Source: an uncultured Pseudomonadota bacterium
GTDB lineage: Bacteria; Pseudomonadota; Zetaproteobacteria; Mariprofundales; Mariprofundaceae
Direction of reading: 5' to 3'
NCBI GenBank assembly: GCA_913055645.1
Contig: CAJXLC010000017.1
Location: 1-43,114, forward strand
Length of the DNA: 43,114 bases
The notes under the pieces are model-generated. The model was given only the letters and a program-made list of their open reading frames with translations. It ran no database searches and had not been told where the DNA came from. Position 1 is the first letter of the stretch. Every line of letters begins with the position of its first letter. Made by a program: the position numbers and the translations under genes. Below are positions 35,784 through 43,114 of the stretch, in pieces.

Positions 35784-36279
35784 AAAATGCCCAACCAAGC
35801 AGTAATAATAAACCAGCCCCCATCACACCTGCCACCACATCATCAAACATAATAGACCACCAACTAGGCCCCCAATGCTCTAGCTGTCGAATAGGAAAGG
35901 GTTTCCAAATATCGAATAGTCTAAATGCTAAAAATGCCATAAAAATAGTAAAAAGTGACAAATCAGCATAAATTGCAATCATTGCCATGCAAAACCACTG
36001 CCCAACCCACTCATCCACGACAATCCAACCTGGATCTTGTTCCTTCATATTCCGCAATACAGGTACACAAGCAGCACATCCCAAAACAAGCAGTATCACA
36101 CTGGCAATAAACAATCCCTGCCACTGCCATTCTATCCAAATCCAAGCACCCACAGGCAATGCCGCTAAACTGCCCCATGTGCCGGGCGCTTTGGGCAACC
36201 AGCCGCTACCAAAACCTGCGACAAACCAGCGCAAGAAAGTTAAACATTTACTATGCGAATTATACTGCAAAATGATCAT
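35773..36279 (-). CDS. pgpA: Phosphatidylglycerophosphatase A
   Basis: A 168-residue inner-membrane phosphatase that makes phosphatidylglycerol. Family landmarks are GFGSGWLPKAPGTWGSLAALP, WIVVDEWVGQW (the catalytic Asp/Glu region), FRLFDIWKPFPIRQLE and IMFDDVVAGVMGA, with four or so hydrophobic segments. The start overlaps the thiL end by 20 bp and its end overlaps pncC, a thiL-pgpA-cinA order common in proteobacteria. Confidence 0.95.
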   Translation of the reverse strand: MIILQYNSHSKCLTFLRWFVAGFGSGWLPKAPGTWGSLAALPVGAWIWIEWQWQGLFIASVILLVLGCAACVPVLRNMKEQDPGWIVVDEWVGQWFCMAMIAIYADLSLFTIFMAFLAFRLFDIWKPFPIRQLEHWGPSWWSIMFDDVVAGVMGAGLLLLLGWAFYGI

Positions 36280-37192
36280 ACCCCGACTTTACTAGCTGAA
36301 CATCTTCACCCTTATATTGCACTTTTACACCTGAACCTTGCAGACTAACACCAACACACGTTGCCAATGCATCCAAACCCTCCATATCAGTGGGGGCAGT
36401 AAATAATAACCCGTAATCTTCGCCACCAGAAAGCATCACTTGCATCGCCTTATCAGTACCCAATTCCTCACACAATGATTGCCAATTTGGAAATTCTTCA
36501 ACGTCCAGTTCCATCAAAACATTAGAGGCTTTAGCAATATGATTCGCATCCTGAATAATGCCATCACTGACATCAATGCAACAGCGCACCCCCAACTCTC
36601 GTAACACTCTGCCTTGCTGAATTTTAGGAAAAACATCACTAAAATGCGAAATAAATTCGCCGTCTTTCTCTCCATTTAACCATTGTTGCAAACCCAATGC
36701 TGCAAGACCTGCTTGACCCAGAAACCAAACCTTATCGCCTATATTTGCTTTATTTCGCTGCATTGCAGTGCCTTTGTCCAATATACCAGCCACTGTAATA
36801 TTCAAACTGTTCAGCGCTGCATGTACAGTATCCCCACCTGAAAGCTCAACCTCATAACGATTCAGAGCATTCGTCACGCCCTGCCCCATAGATTGTAATG
36901 CTTCTTTATGTTCAGCAATCACAGAGACCCATGCCCAACAGGCATCGGCACCCATGGCTGCCAAATCTGATAGTGACGCACAGACCGCACGGTCAGCCGC
37001 TTTCTCAAGCGGAAAATCATGTGGCCAATGTACGCCTTGCACAGCCGTATCGGTGCTTACCACCAGTTCGTGATTTGAGGGAAGGTTATGCACTGAAGCA
37101 TCATCGCCATTCGTAATCACCGTATGTTTATGTTGATGCATAGCCTTGGATACAAAGCATTGTTCAATCAATGAGAATTCACCTATGGGCAT
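36260..37192 (-). CDS. thiL: Thiamine-monophosphate kinase
   Basis: A 310-residue ATP-dependent kinase forming thiamine diphosphate from thiamine phosphate; transketolase in this window needs that cofactor. Motifs: GEFSLIEQCF, TNGDDASVH, VVSTDTAVQGVHWP with DRAVCASLSDLAAMGA, VELSGGDTV, CIDVSDGIIQDANHIA and MLSGGEDYGLLFTAP. It starts at the base where acpS ends (1-bp overlap). Confidence 0.95.
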   Translation of the reverse strand: MPIGEFSLIEQCFVSKAMHQHKHTVITNGDDASVHNLPSNHELVVSTDTAVQGVHWPHDFPLEKAADRAVCASLSDLAAMGADACWAWVSVIAEHKEALQSMGQGVTNALNRYEVELSGGDTVHAALNSLNITVAGILDKGTAMQRNKANIGDKVWFLGQAGLAALGLQQWLNGEKDGEFISHFSDVFPKIQQGRVLRELGVRCCIDVSDGIIQDANHIAKASNVLMELDVEEFPNWQSLCEELGTDKAMQVMLSGGEDYGLLFTAPTDMEGLDALATCVGVSLQGSGVKVQYKGEDVQLVKSGYDHFAV

Positions 37193-37566
37193 TAAGCAGA
37201 CTCGGCAATAGAAAAAGCCAATGCCGTGCCATCCTCATCACTTAAAGAAAGGTGAATATGCGCAACTCCCAAAGCTTTGGCTTGAGCTAACGCACCACCA
37301 TGCAGCACCACATCGGGCTTACCTGATGACTGATAAATCACTTCAATATCACGCATACCAAAACCTACAAAGCCTGTGCCCAATGCCTTAGAAACTGCTT
37401 CTTTGGCAGCAAAGAACATGGCTAGTCTCCGCGCGACACCTTTGGCTTTTGCCAACTCATATTCAGCATCGGTATATACCCGTTGAACGAACTTATCCGC
37501 AAAGCGAGAAAGTGAATTTTCGATGCGTGAAATAGCCACTTTATCAATGCCAATGCCGATAATCAT
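37192..37566 (-). CDS. acpS: Holo-[acyl-carrier-protein] synthase
   Basis: A 124-residue 4'-phosphopantetheinyl transferase that activates acyl carrier protein. The N-terminal IIGIGIDKVAISRIE carries the metal Asp8. The second motif RRLAMFFAAKEAVSKALGTGF carries the catalytic Glu/Lys. C-terminal HIHLSLSDEDGTALAFSIAE is typical. The residue after Asp8 is Lys where many have Ile, without obvious consequence. It follows pdxJ by 57 bp. Confidence 0.95.
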   Translation of the reverse strand: MIIGIGIDKVAISRIENSLSRFADKFVQRVYTDAEYELAKAKGVARRLAMFFAAKEAVSKALGTGFVGFGMRDIEVIYQSSGKPDVVLHGGALAQAKALGVAHIHLSLSDEDGTALAFSIAESA

Positions 37567-37623
37567 TGTAAAAAACCATTCAAATTTCTTTTCAATCGAA
37601 AAAATAACATATCTTTCAACGTG

Positions 37624-38346
37624 TTAGAATAATTGAATCAATGATTTAAAGTCAGATGTCGCTTGCTTCAAACCTTTGAACACCGCATCCGCCACAATAG
37701 CGTGCCCAATATTCAAACCTACAATTTCAGGAATATCCACCATCGCTGATGTATTTTCCAAGGTTAACCCATGTCCGGCATGCACGATTAAACCCAAAGA
37801 CTTGGCATAAGCAGCCGCTTCACGAATGGTCTGCAACTCCTGCGCTTGGGATTCCCCTTCAAGATTTGCAAAATGCCCTGTATGCAATTCAACCACTGGC
37901 GCACCCACGGCTTTGGATGCATCCAATTGCTCTTGTGTAGGGTCAATAAACATGGAAGCACGACAACCCGCACCCGTCAGTTTTTCTACTGCCGATGCCA
38001 TACGCGCTTGATGCCCTGCTACATCCAAGCCACCTTCTGTGGTTAATTCTTCGCGTTTTTCGGGCACAAGGCACACTGCTTGTGGTTTTAACTTACAAGC
38101 AATACTTACCATTTCATTGGTCACTGCCATTTCCATGTTTAGATGCAGTTTTCCAGCATGTGCTAGCTCTGCAAGACGTTCCATATCCGCATCCTGAATA
38201 TGGCGGCGATCTTCACGCAAATGTGCCGTAATACCATCCGCACCACCTTCCAAACACAATAATGCCGCCGCTATGGGATCAGGATACGTGGTTAAACGTG
38301 CCTGACGTAATGTTGCAATATGATCAATGTTTACACCCAAATGCAT
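37624..38346 (-). CDS. pdxJ: Pyridoxine 5'-phosphate synthase
   Basis: A 240-residue TIM-barrel enzyme closing the pyridoxine ring in the DXP-dependent vitamin B6 route. Motifs: LGVNIDHIATLRQARLTTYPDP, GITAHLREDRRHI, LNMEMAVTNEM, VCLVPEKREELTTEGGLDV and VHAGHGLTLEN. It ends the recO-pdxJ pair and precedes acpS, a conserved proteobacterial order. Confidence 0.96.
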   Translation of the reverse strand: MHLGVNIDHIATLRQARLTTYPDPIAAALLCLEGGADGITAHLREDRRHIQDADMERLAELAHAGKLHLNMEMAVTNEMVSIACKLKPQAVCLVPEKREELTTEGGLDVAGHQARMASAVEKLTGAGCRASMFIDPTQEQLDASKAVGAPVVELHTGHFANLEGESQAQELQTIREAAAYAKSLGLIVHAGHGLTLENTSAMVDIPEIVGLNIGHAIVADAVFKGLKQATSDFKSLIQLF

Positions 38347-38375
38347 CTTCTCACCTCAAACTTCAAATAATATCA

Positions 38376-39053
38376 CTACTGAAAACTTTCTGGAATTTTG
38401 ACACCATGCTCTCGCAACACAAGCCCAATCATCTTACGCCACTGCATCGCATCACCCACTGGCAACCGCACATGATCATTCTGCAAGACCCCATGCATCC
38501 CACGCCTCAAACCTGCCGATACACTACGACCACCACCACATGACTCACATAATAGTTGTGATGATTTCCAGTCCATGGGCAAATGAGCTTCCACATCTTC
38601 GCCACAATGCCAGCAATGCGACAAATCACCAATCCAACCCGCTTCATGCAGCAAAACCCAAGCAGATGCACAAACACCTTCCGACTCATGGCGCTTATCT
38701 AATAAAGCGATTGCTTGCAAAAGTTCATGATAACCATGTGGGTCACCCTCTTGAAACAAACCCGATGCAATACTCAATAATTCTAGACCTACAAGGCTTT
38801 TGTTCTCTTCAAGCAAGCTTTTAGCTCGGTGAATATCCACCAAAGTTCCCATACCAGTACGACCTGGTCGCCATGTAATAGATAAAGGATAAAGCGGTGC
38901 CAGTGCTGCTCGAAATGGGCTTTTATCTCGCCTCGCGCCTTTTACCATCAAAGAAATACGCCCATGCTCAGATGTTAAAAAATGACAAATAAGCGACGTT
39001 TCACTGTAAGGGATGCGCCGCAAAAGCAACGCATGATCTCGATTCTCAGCCAT
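38376..39053 (-). CDS. recO: DNA repair protein RecO
   Basis: A 225-residue recombination mediator that helps RecA load onto SSB-coated DNA. The N-terminal OB fold is visible (LLLRRIPYSETSLICHFLTSEHGRISLMVKGARR). The helical domain has the zinc-like cysteine set CWHCGEDV ... LLCESCGGG. It lies 15 bp after era and 29 bp before pdxJ. Confidence 0.94.
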   Translation of the reverse strand: MAENRDHALLLRRIPYSETSLICHFLTSEHGRISLMVKGARRDKSPFRAALAPLYPLSITWRPGRTGMGTLVDIHRAKSLLEENKSLVGLELLSIASGLFQEGDPHGYHELLQAIALLDKRHESEGVCASAWVLLHEAGWIGDLSHCWHCGEDVEAHLPMDWKSSQLLCESCGGGRSVSAGLRRGMHGVLQNDHVRLPVGDAMQWRKMIGLVLREHGVKIPESFQ

Positions 39054-39068
39054 GATTAGCGAACGCTA

Positions 39069-39974
39069 TCAGCCGTCCAAACCTAACTCATTTAGCTTGG
39101 CAGGTTTATCAAACCATCCAGTATCCACTTTCACCCAAAGTTTCAAATTCACTTTACAATCCAACAACTCTTCCAAGCCCTCACGCGTACGAATACCAAT
39201 ATTCTTCATGCCCTCGCCACCCTTACCAATCAACATTGGTTTATGCCGTTCATTTCCCACCAAAATTACTGCCTCAATTTCTACTTTGCCGTGTCCTAAA
39301 TCAGTAAACTGCTCAATATCCACCGCCGTTTGAAATGGAATTTCATCATGCATGGACATAAATACCTGCTCTCGCACATATTCAGCCGCCAACTGCCGCT
39401 GGCTTTGATCGGTAAACCAATCAGCGTCATACAAAGGCTCACGCTCTGGCAAATGTTTCGCCAACTCCTTCAACAAAGCTTCAACCTGCTGACCTTTACG
39501 CGCTGAAATCGGAATATATGCCTTGGCTTCAGGGTCAAGCTTCTGCATTTCAAGTAAACGCGGCAAAAGTTTATCTTTATTGGCTTTATCAACTTTATTA
39601 AGCACATGAATGCGCGGTTGCTCTAGGTTTCCCTTGGCAAATTGTTCAATCAACGACTTGGTTTCACTACCCAAAGGTGTGGTGACATCTTGCATAATCG
39701 CCAGCACATCAGCTTCTTCCGCTGCTGCATATGCTACGCGCACCATATTGCGATTTAACTGTTTTGAACCTTTATGAATACCTGGAGTATCAACAAATAC
39801 CATCTGCATATCATCATCGGTATGAATCCCCAAAATACGATGGCGTGTGGTCTGTGGTTTGGGCGTAACAATCGCCACTTTCACACCAATAATGTTATTC
39901 ATCAAGGTTGATTTACCAACATTGGGTCTGCCAAGAAGTGCTACCGTGCCACTGCGAAATATTTTTTTAGTCAT
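39069..39974 (-). CDS. era: GTPase Era
   Basis: A 301-residue GTPase required for 16S rRNA maturation and 30S assembly. G1 is GRPNVGKST, G3 is DTPGIHKGSKQLN and G4 is NKVDK; SARKGQQV acts as G5. The C-terminal KH domain (GKGGEGMKNIGIRTREGLEELLDCKVNLKLWVKV) is present, though GMK replaces the usual xIK. rnc, the normal upstream neighbour, is not here; a polysaccharide sugar transferase gene ends 30 bp upstream. Confidence 0.97.
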   Translation of the reverse strand: MTKKIFRSGTVALLGRPNVGKSTLMNNIIGVKVAIVTPKPQTTRHRILGIHTDDDMQMVFVDTPGIHKGSKQLNRNMVRVAYAAAEEADVLAIMQDVTTPLGSETKSLIEQFAKGNLEQPRIHVLNKVDKANKDKLLPRLLEMQKLDPEAKAYIPISARKGQQVEALLKELAKHLPEREPLYDADWFTDQSQRQLAAEYVREQVFMSMHDEIPFQTAVDIEQFTDLGHGKVEIEAVILVGNERHKPMLIGKGGEGMKNIGIRTREGLEELLDCKVNLKLWVKVDTGWFDKPAKLNELGLDG

Positions 39975-40004
39975 GGGTGCAAGCTGTTCAATTTGTAAAG
40001 AATA

Positions 40005-40565
40005 TCAATGCGAAACACCATCTCGTCGAATTACCTTGATAAAGGTCAGCCATAAAATATACATATCAAAGAAAAAAGACTGCCGTTTTAAATATTCAAC
40101 ATCCAAATCAACCTTTTGCGGAATCGGTAGTTCGTCACGCCCATTCACCTGAGCCCAACCTGTCAAACCAACAGGCAAAACATGCACACCTTTTTCCGTG
40201 CGCAGGGCAATTAAATCATCTTGATTATACAAAGCAGGACGAGGTCCAACAAAACTCATATCCCCTTTTAAAATACACCATAATTGCGGCAACTCATCCA
40301 AGCTAGATTTACGCAAGAAATCACCAATCGGTGTAAGGACACTTTTTGGATCTTCTAACAAGTGCGTGGCAACAGCAGGTGTATCTACCTTCATACTGCG
40401 AAATTTCGGCATCTTAAATATCTGATTATCCTGCCCTACCCTATCCGACCAATACAAAGCCGAACCTTTGGATGTTAAACGCACAGTAATCGCAAGCAAC
40501 ACAATCGGAATAATCAATAAAACCGCTACAAGCAATGATAAAACAAAATCAAACAGTCGTTTCAT
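40005..40565 (-). CDS. Initiating sugar phosphotransferase (bacterial sugar transferase family)
   Basis: A 186-residue monotopic phosphoglycosyl transferase (PglC/WcaJ C-terminal type). An N-terminal hydrophobic segment (about 5-27, RLFDFVLSLLVAVLLIIPIVLLA) is a re-entrant membrane helix. Catalytic motifs are KFRSMKVDT, RKSSLDELPQLWCILKGDMSFVGPRPAL and GLTGWAQVNGRD. It transfers a sugar phosphate to undecaprenyl phosphate, starting a polysaccharide or glycan unit; the sugar is not predictable here. It overlaps the epimerase gene by 17 bp. Confidence 0.92.
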   Translation of the reverse strand: MKRLFDFVLSLLVAVLLIIPIVLLAITVRLTSKGSALYWSDRVGQDNQIFKMPKFRSMKVDTPAVATHLLEDPKSVLTPIGDFLRKSSLDELPQLWCILKGDMSFVGPRPALYNQDDLIALRTEKGVHVLPVGLTGWAQVNGRDELPIPQKVDLDVEYLKRQSFFFDMYILWLTFIKVIRRDGVSH

Positions 40566-41505
40566 GTCGATATGCTTCCACTGTTTTTGCTAACTGTTCA
40601 TCCATGCCCACCACTGGCTTCCAACCCAATAGGTCTCGTGCTTTGCTGCTATCCACCTGCAATGAACCAAACAACCGCTCTGCTACATCTGCTTTACCCA
40701 AAAGCTTGGCTACAAAGCGCATCAACCCCACTGGCACTGGCAGCAATCGTGCAGGTTTACCCAAGGCTTTTGCTACTTTTCGTAACAGCTCAGTCGTCGA
40801 TACATCTTCACCATCTGAAATCAAAAACACTTCACCTGCAGCTTTTGGATGCGAGGCACACAAGCCAATAAAATCCACCAAATTATCCAAAGCAATAAAC
40901 GAACGTTTATTATCAATCCTTCCAAATGGTAACGGAATTCCTTTATTTACCCACTTTATAAGCATCTTAAAATTTCCTGGCGCATGGCGCGCATAAACCA
41001 ATGGTGGGCGAATAATCACTATCTCTAAACCTGTTTTCTTACCCAGCTCAATCAACCCGCATTCAGCTTCATATTTTGCTATTGAGTAAGCATCGTGAGG
41101 CTGTGGTTCATCTACTTCAGTAAAAGATTTGGATGTGGTATTTCCATTCACGCCAATGGAGCTGAGAAAAATAAAACGCTGAACACCAGCGTTGACAGCT
41201 TGCTGGGCTAAATTCAATGTGCCATCCACATTCACCTTGCGAAACTCTGCCAATGGGTCTACTGCATCATCTTTCAGCATATGTACCCGTGCAGCAGCGT
41301 GAACCACTACATCAATATTCATTAAAACATCTGTATAATCAGTACTTGCAAGCAAATCACCGACAATCATTTGCTCCACATTCTCAATTATCGATTCTGA
41401 TTGTTTACGCATCGCTGCAATCAACAAATGCTCTGCCTGCGCAGACAATGTTCGTGTTAGCGAACTACCAACAAAGCCAGTTGCTCCTGTAATCAGAATC
41501 TTCAT
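40549..41505 (-). CDS. NAD-dependent sugar epimerase/dehydratase
   Basis: A 318-residue extended SDR enzyme. The Rossmann motif TGATGFVGS is at about 7-15; the catalytic YxxxK is YSIAKYE with the Ser in FLSSIGVNG. It resembles the UDP-sugar epimerase/dehydrogenase members often paired with an initiating phosphotransferase (WbpV/UDP-QuiNAc-type), but the exact substrate cannot be told. It shares a 4-bp ATGA overlap with the glycosyltransferase upstream and overlaps the sugar transferase downstream, so the locus is one operon. Confidence 0.9.
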   Translation of the reverse strand: MKILITGATGFVGSSLTRTLSAQAEHLLIAAMRKQSESIIENVEQMIVGDLLASTDYTDVLMNIDVVVHAAARVHMLKDDAVDPLAEFRKVNVDGTLNLAQQAVNAGVQRFIFLSSIGVNGNTTSKSFTEVDEPQPHDAYSIAKYEAECGLIELGKKTGLEIVIIRPPLVYARHAPGNFKMLIKWVNKGIPLPFGRIDNKRSFIALDNLVDFIGLCASHPKAAGEVFLISDGEDVSTTELLRKVAKALGKPARLLPVPVGLMRFVAKLLGKADVAERLFGSLQVDSSKARDLLGWKPVVGMDEQLAKTVEAYRHETTV

Positions 41506-42668
41506 GACTTAAACCAGCGTATATATTCACTTTCCCATGACTCGCTCATTAACTTTGAATCATACCAGTTAACAGCTCGAATATGTGCTGCCTCACCCAT
41601 TTTCTTGCGTAACTGTTCATCATTCGAGAGTTCCCGCATGGCTTCATATAAACTTTCAGAATCTTTCACAGGAATCAATATACCCGTCACTTCATTCTCA
41701 ACAGCATCCACTAATCCTGGTATGTGACTACCAATACATGGCACTCCCATTGCAGCCGCCTCAATCACCACCGTACCAAAGCCTTCTCTATAACTAGGCA
41801 AGCAAAGCACATCTGCAATTAATAAAAAATGCTCGGGCTCCTCTTGATAACCCAAGCAATGTACATTTCCCTGTTGCTTTGCCTGTTCCATGAGTTTTTT
41901 CCCATCATCATCAACTGGTCCTATCAATAGCAAATGTACTTTCGGATCATCACCATACAAATGCTCAAATGCACTTAGCAATTCACCTAATCCTTTATCA
42001 ACCGTCATTCGGCCAATATATACATAAATACAAGAAGCATCCGCCACATCCAAATTATCTTTGCATTTTCTATTCATACGCTCTGCCACAGAAGAACGTG
42101 AAAAACGTTGGGTATCAACCCCACCCAAAGACCCGCGCCCTATAACACTAATAGAGCTTAAATCCCCAATACCTTCTGCAATCAAAAAGTCACACTGACT
42201 ATGACTATCTGCATAACAATGTCGCATCAACTGCACGATAAGCCTGTCTGAGAAACGCATCATACTCCGCATAAAACCCTTACGTGTTACCCATGGCTGA
42301 CCTGTAAAAGTATGAAAGCGTAAAGGAATTTTAGCGACCCAACCCGCTACAGCACACAGTAAACCAGCTTTTGGGGTAAATGAGTGAAGTATATCAAATG
42401 ACTCTTTCTTAAAAATATCAATTAGCTTAAGCAAAGCTTTAAAATCACCCCAAGGCTCCAATTTGCGTGGAATATTGATTGTAATAACATGAATATGATC
42501 ACCTTGGGGTAATTCTAAAAGCTCTTTACCCTCTGATGTAATCACAGTTATATCCATACCCAAAGATGCAAAATATTGAATTTGAAAAGATAACTGAGTC
42601 ACCATGAAATAAGGAACTGTGGAAACCAAAACTATTTTTTTATTTTTCAGAAGGTCAACTGGCATCAA
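41502..42668 (-). CDS. GT4-family glycosyltransferase
   Basis: A 388-residue GT-B fold enzyme of the retaining GT4 family. The N-terminal acceptor domain has HSFTPKAGLLCAVAGWVAKIPLRFHTFTGQPW. The donor domain has VYIGRMTVDKGLGELLSAF, VHLLLIGPVDDD and the EX7E-type ESYREGFGTVVIEAAAMGVPCIGS (Glu pair). It adds one sugar to a lipid-linked repeat unit. Sugar identity unknown. It is coupled by overlap to genes on both sides. Confidence 0.92.
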   Translation of the reverse strand: MMPVDLLKNKKIVLVSTVPYFMVTQLSFQIQYFASLGMDITVITSEGKELLELPQGDHIHVITINIPRKLEPWGDFKALLKLIDIFKKESFDILHSFTPKAGLLCAVAGWVAKIPLRFHTFTGQPWVTRKGFMRSMMRFSDRLIVQLMRHCYADSHSQCDFLIAEGIGDLSSISVIGRGSLGGVDTQRFSRSSVAERMNRKCKDNLDVADASCIYVYIGRMTVDKGLGELLSAFEHLYGDDPKVHLLLIGPVDDDGKKLMEQAKQQGNVHCLGYQEEPEHFLLIADVLCLPSYREGFGTVVIEAAAMGVPCIGSHIPGLVDAVENEVTGILIPVKDSESLYEAMRELSNDEQLRKKMGEAAHIRAVNWYDSKLMSESWESEYIRWFKS

Positions 42669-43114
42669 AGGTTCTTATATCCATTCATGAGATCTTTTAT
42701 GCCTTTTCTTATTCCCATTGTGTGATGGTATCCCAATTCTTTTTTAATAAATTCAATCGAATAACTCGAATAGTTTGTCAGAGCCCTCACTCTGGAATAC
42801 GTCAAAGGGAATTTTGAAAACCCCGAAAACAACCCCACAAGTACTTGTACTAAGCATCTAGGAAACCTGTAAGGAAGCCTATTCAGAGTCAACTCAGAAG
42901 CAATAATCCGAACAAACTCCTCAATACTACACCTATCTGATATATTAAATATCTTTCCATGTGCATTTTTGTTCCGTCCACACAAAATAAGCGCTTCAAC
43001 AACATCATCAACATGTACATAATTTGCAGAAGCTCCCTTAGAACCTACAAAAAAGAACAATCCTTTTTCAATCATCTTAATCATACCAAACAATGACTGA
43101 TTCGTCATATCAGC
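42665..43114 (-). CDS. NAD-dependent epimerase/dehydratase, C-terminal part (cut by window edge)
   Basis: At least 149 residues of an extended-SDR C-terminal half: ANYVHVDDVVEALILCGRNKNAHGKIFNISD is the family's conserved C-terminal region, ending ELGYHHTMGIRKGIKDLMNGYKN. The reading frame is open to the window edge (GCT GAT precede the ATG at 43108), so the N-terminal NAD-binding half lies outside. It is the fourth gene of the polysaccharide operon and overlaps the glycosyltransferase by 4 bp. Confidence 0.85.
   Translation of the reverse strand, partial: ADMTNQSLFGMIKMIEKGLFFFVGSKGASANYVHVDDVVEALILCGRNKNAHGKIFNISDRCSIEEFVRIIASELTLNRLPYRFPRCLVQVLVGLFSGFSKFPLTYSRVRALTNYSSYSIEFIKKELGYHHTMGIRKGIKDLMNGYKNL

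Overview
The window reads as a chromosomal stretch of a Gram-negative, flagellated, probably autotrophic proteobacterium with a moderately AT-rich genome. The reasons are a polar-type flagellar filament cluster with a sigma-28 promoter, a sigma-54 promoter, a gmk/rpoZ/spoT neighbourhood, an era-recO-pdxJ-acpS cluster, and a Calvin-cycle type block (class II fructose bisphosphatase, transketolase, GAPDH, PGK, pyruvate kinase, Calvin-subtype class II aldolase). Gene content and the short four-cysteine L28 would fit a Zetaproteobacterium (Mariprofundus/Ghiorsea-like), but that placement is inference, not a search result.

Layout. 1-1340: the right end of an integrated genomic island. It holds the left end of an IS3-family element that has truncated a tyrosine integrase, a repeat-rich control region, and the 3' half of a tRNA-fMet gene as attachment site. 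1341-5594: chromosome proper, with the tRNA terminator, an orphan NarL/FixJ-type response regulator, a UvrD/Rep helicase and a phosphomannomutase/phosphoglucomutase. 5620-10929: filament genes on the minus strand in the order fliC-flaG-fliD-fliS-fliT-like, headed by a sigma-28 promoter. 10974-14417: recG, a gene-poor stretch with a 97-bp MITE-like element, rpmB and ridA. 14414-19600: the normally contiguous gmk, rpoZ and spoT genes, split by an oppositely oriented TPR-sulfotransferase gene with a convincing sigma-54 promoter. A YfhL-like ferredoxin and a sodium:alanine symporter overlap gmk end to end.

21260-21347 is tRNA-Ser(UGA). 21446-31415 is the central carbon block: a PPi-type phosphofructokinase (minus), then inositol-phosphatase-like, glpX, tkt, gap, pgk, pyk and fba on the plus strand. 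A UUCG-capped terminator-like hairpin lies between gap and pgk and another ends the block. 31801-35093 encodes a two-subunit pyruvate carboxylase, bracketed by two related long palindromic repeats. Together these supply the regeneration half of the Calvin cycle, lower glycolysis and anaplerotic oxaloacetate; RuBisCO and phosphoribulokinase are not in the window.

35304-39974 is a tight minus-strand housekeeping run (era, recO, pdxJ, acpS, thiL, pgpA, cinA C-terminal type). 40005-43114 is the downstream end of a surface-polysaccharide locus (initiating sugar transferase, two NAD-dependent epimerases, one GT4 glycosyltransferase), cut by the window edge.

The most notable features are the sigma-54-driven sulfotransferase inserted into the gmk-rpoZ-spoT locus, the island end frozen by an IS, the gap/pgk hairpins, and the paired repeats around pyruvate carboxylase. 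I found no CRISPR array, no recognised defence system and no complete prophage.
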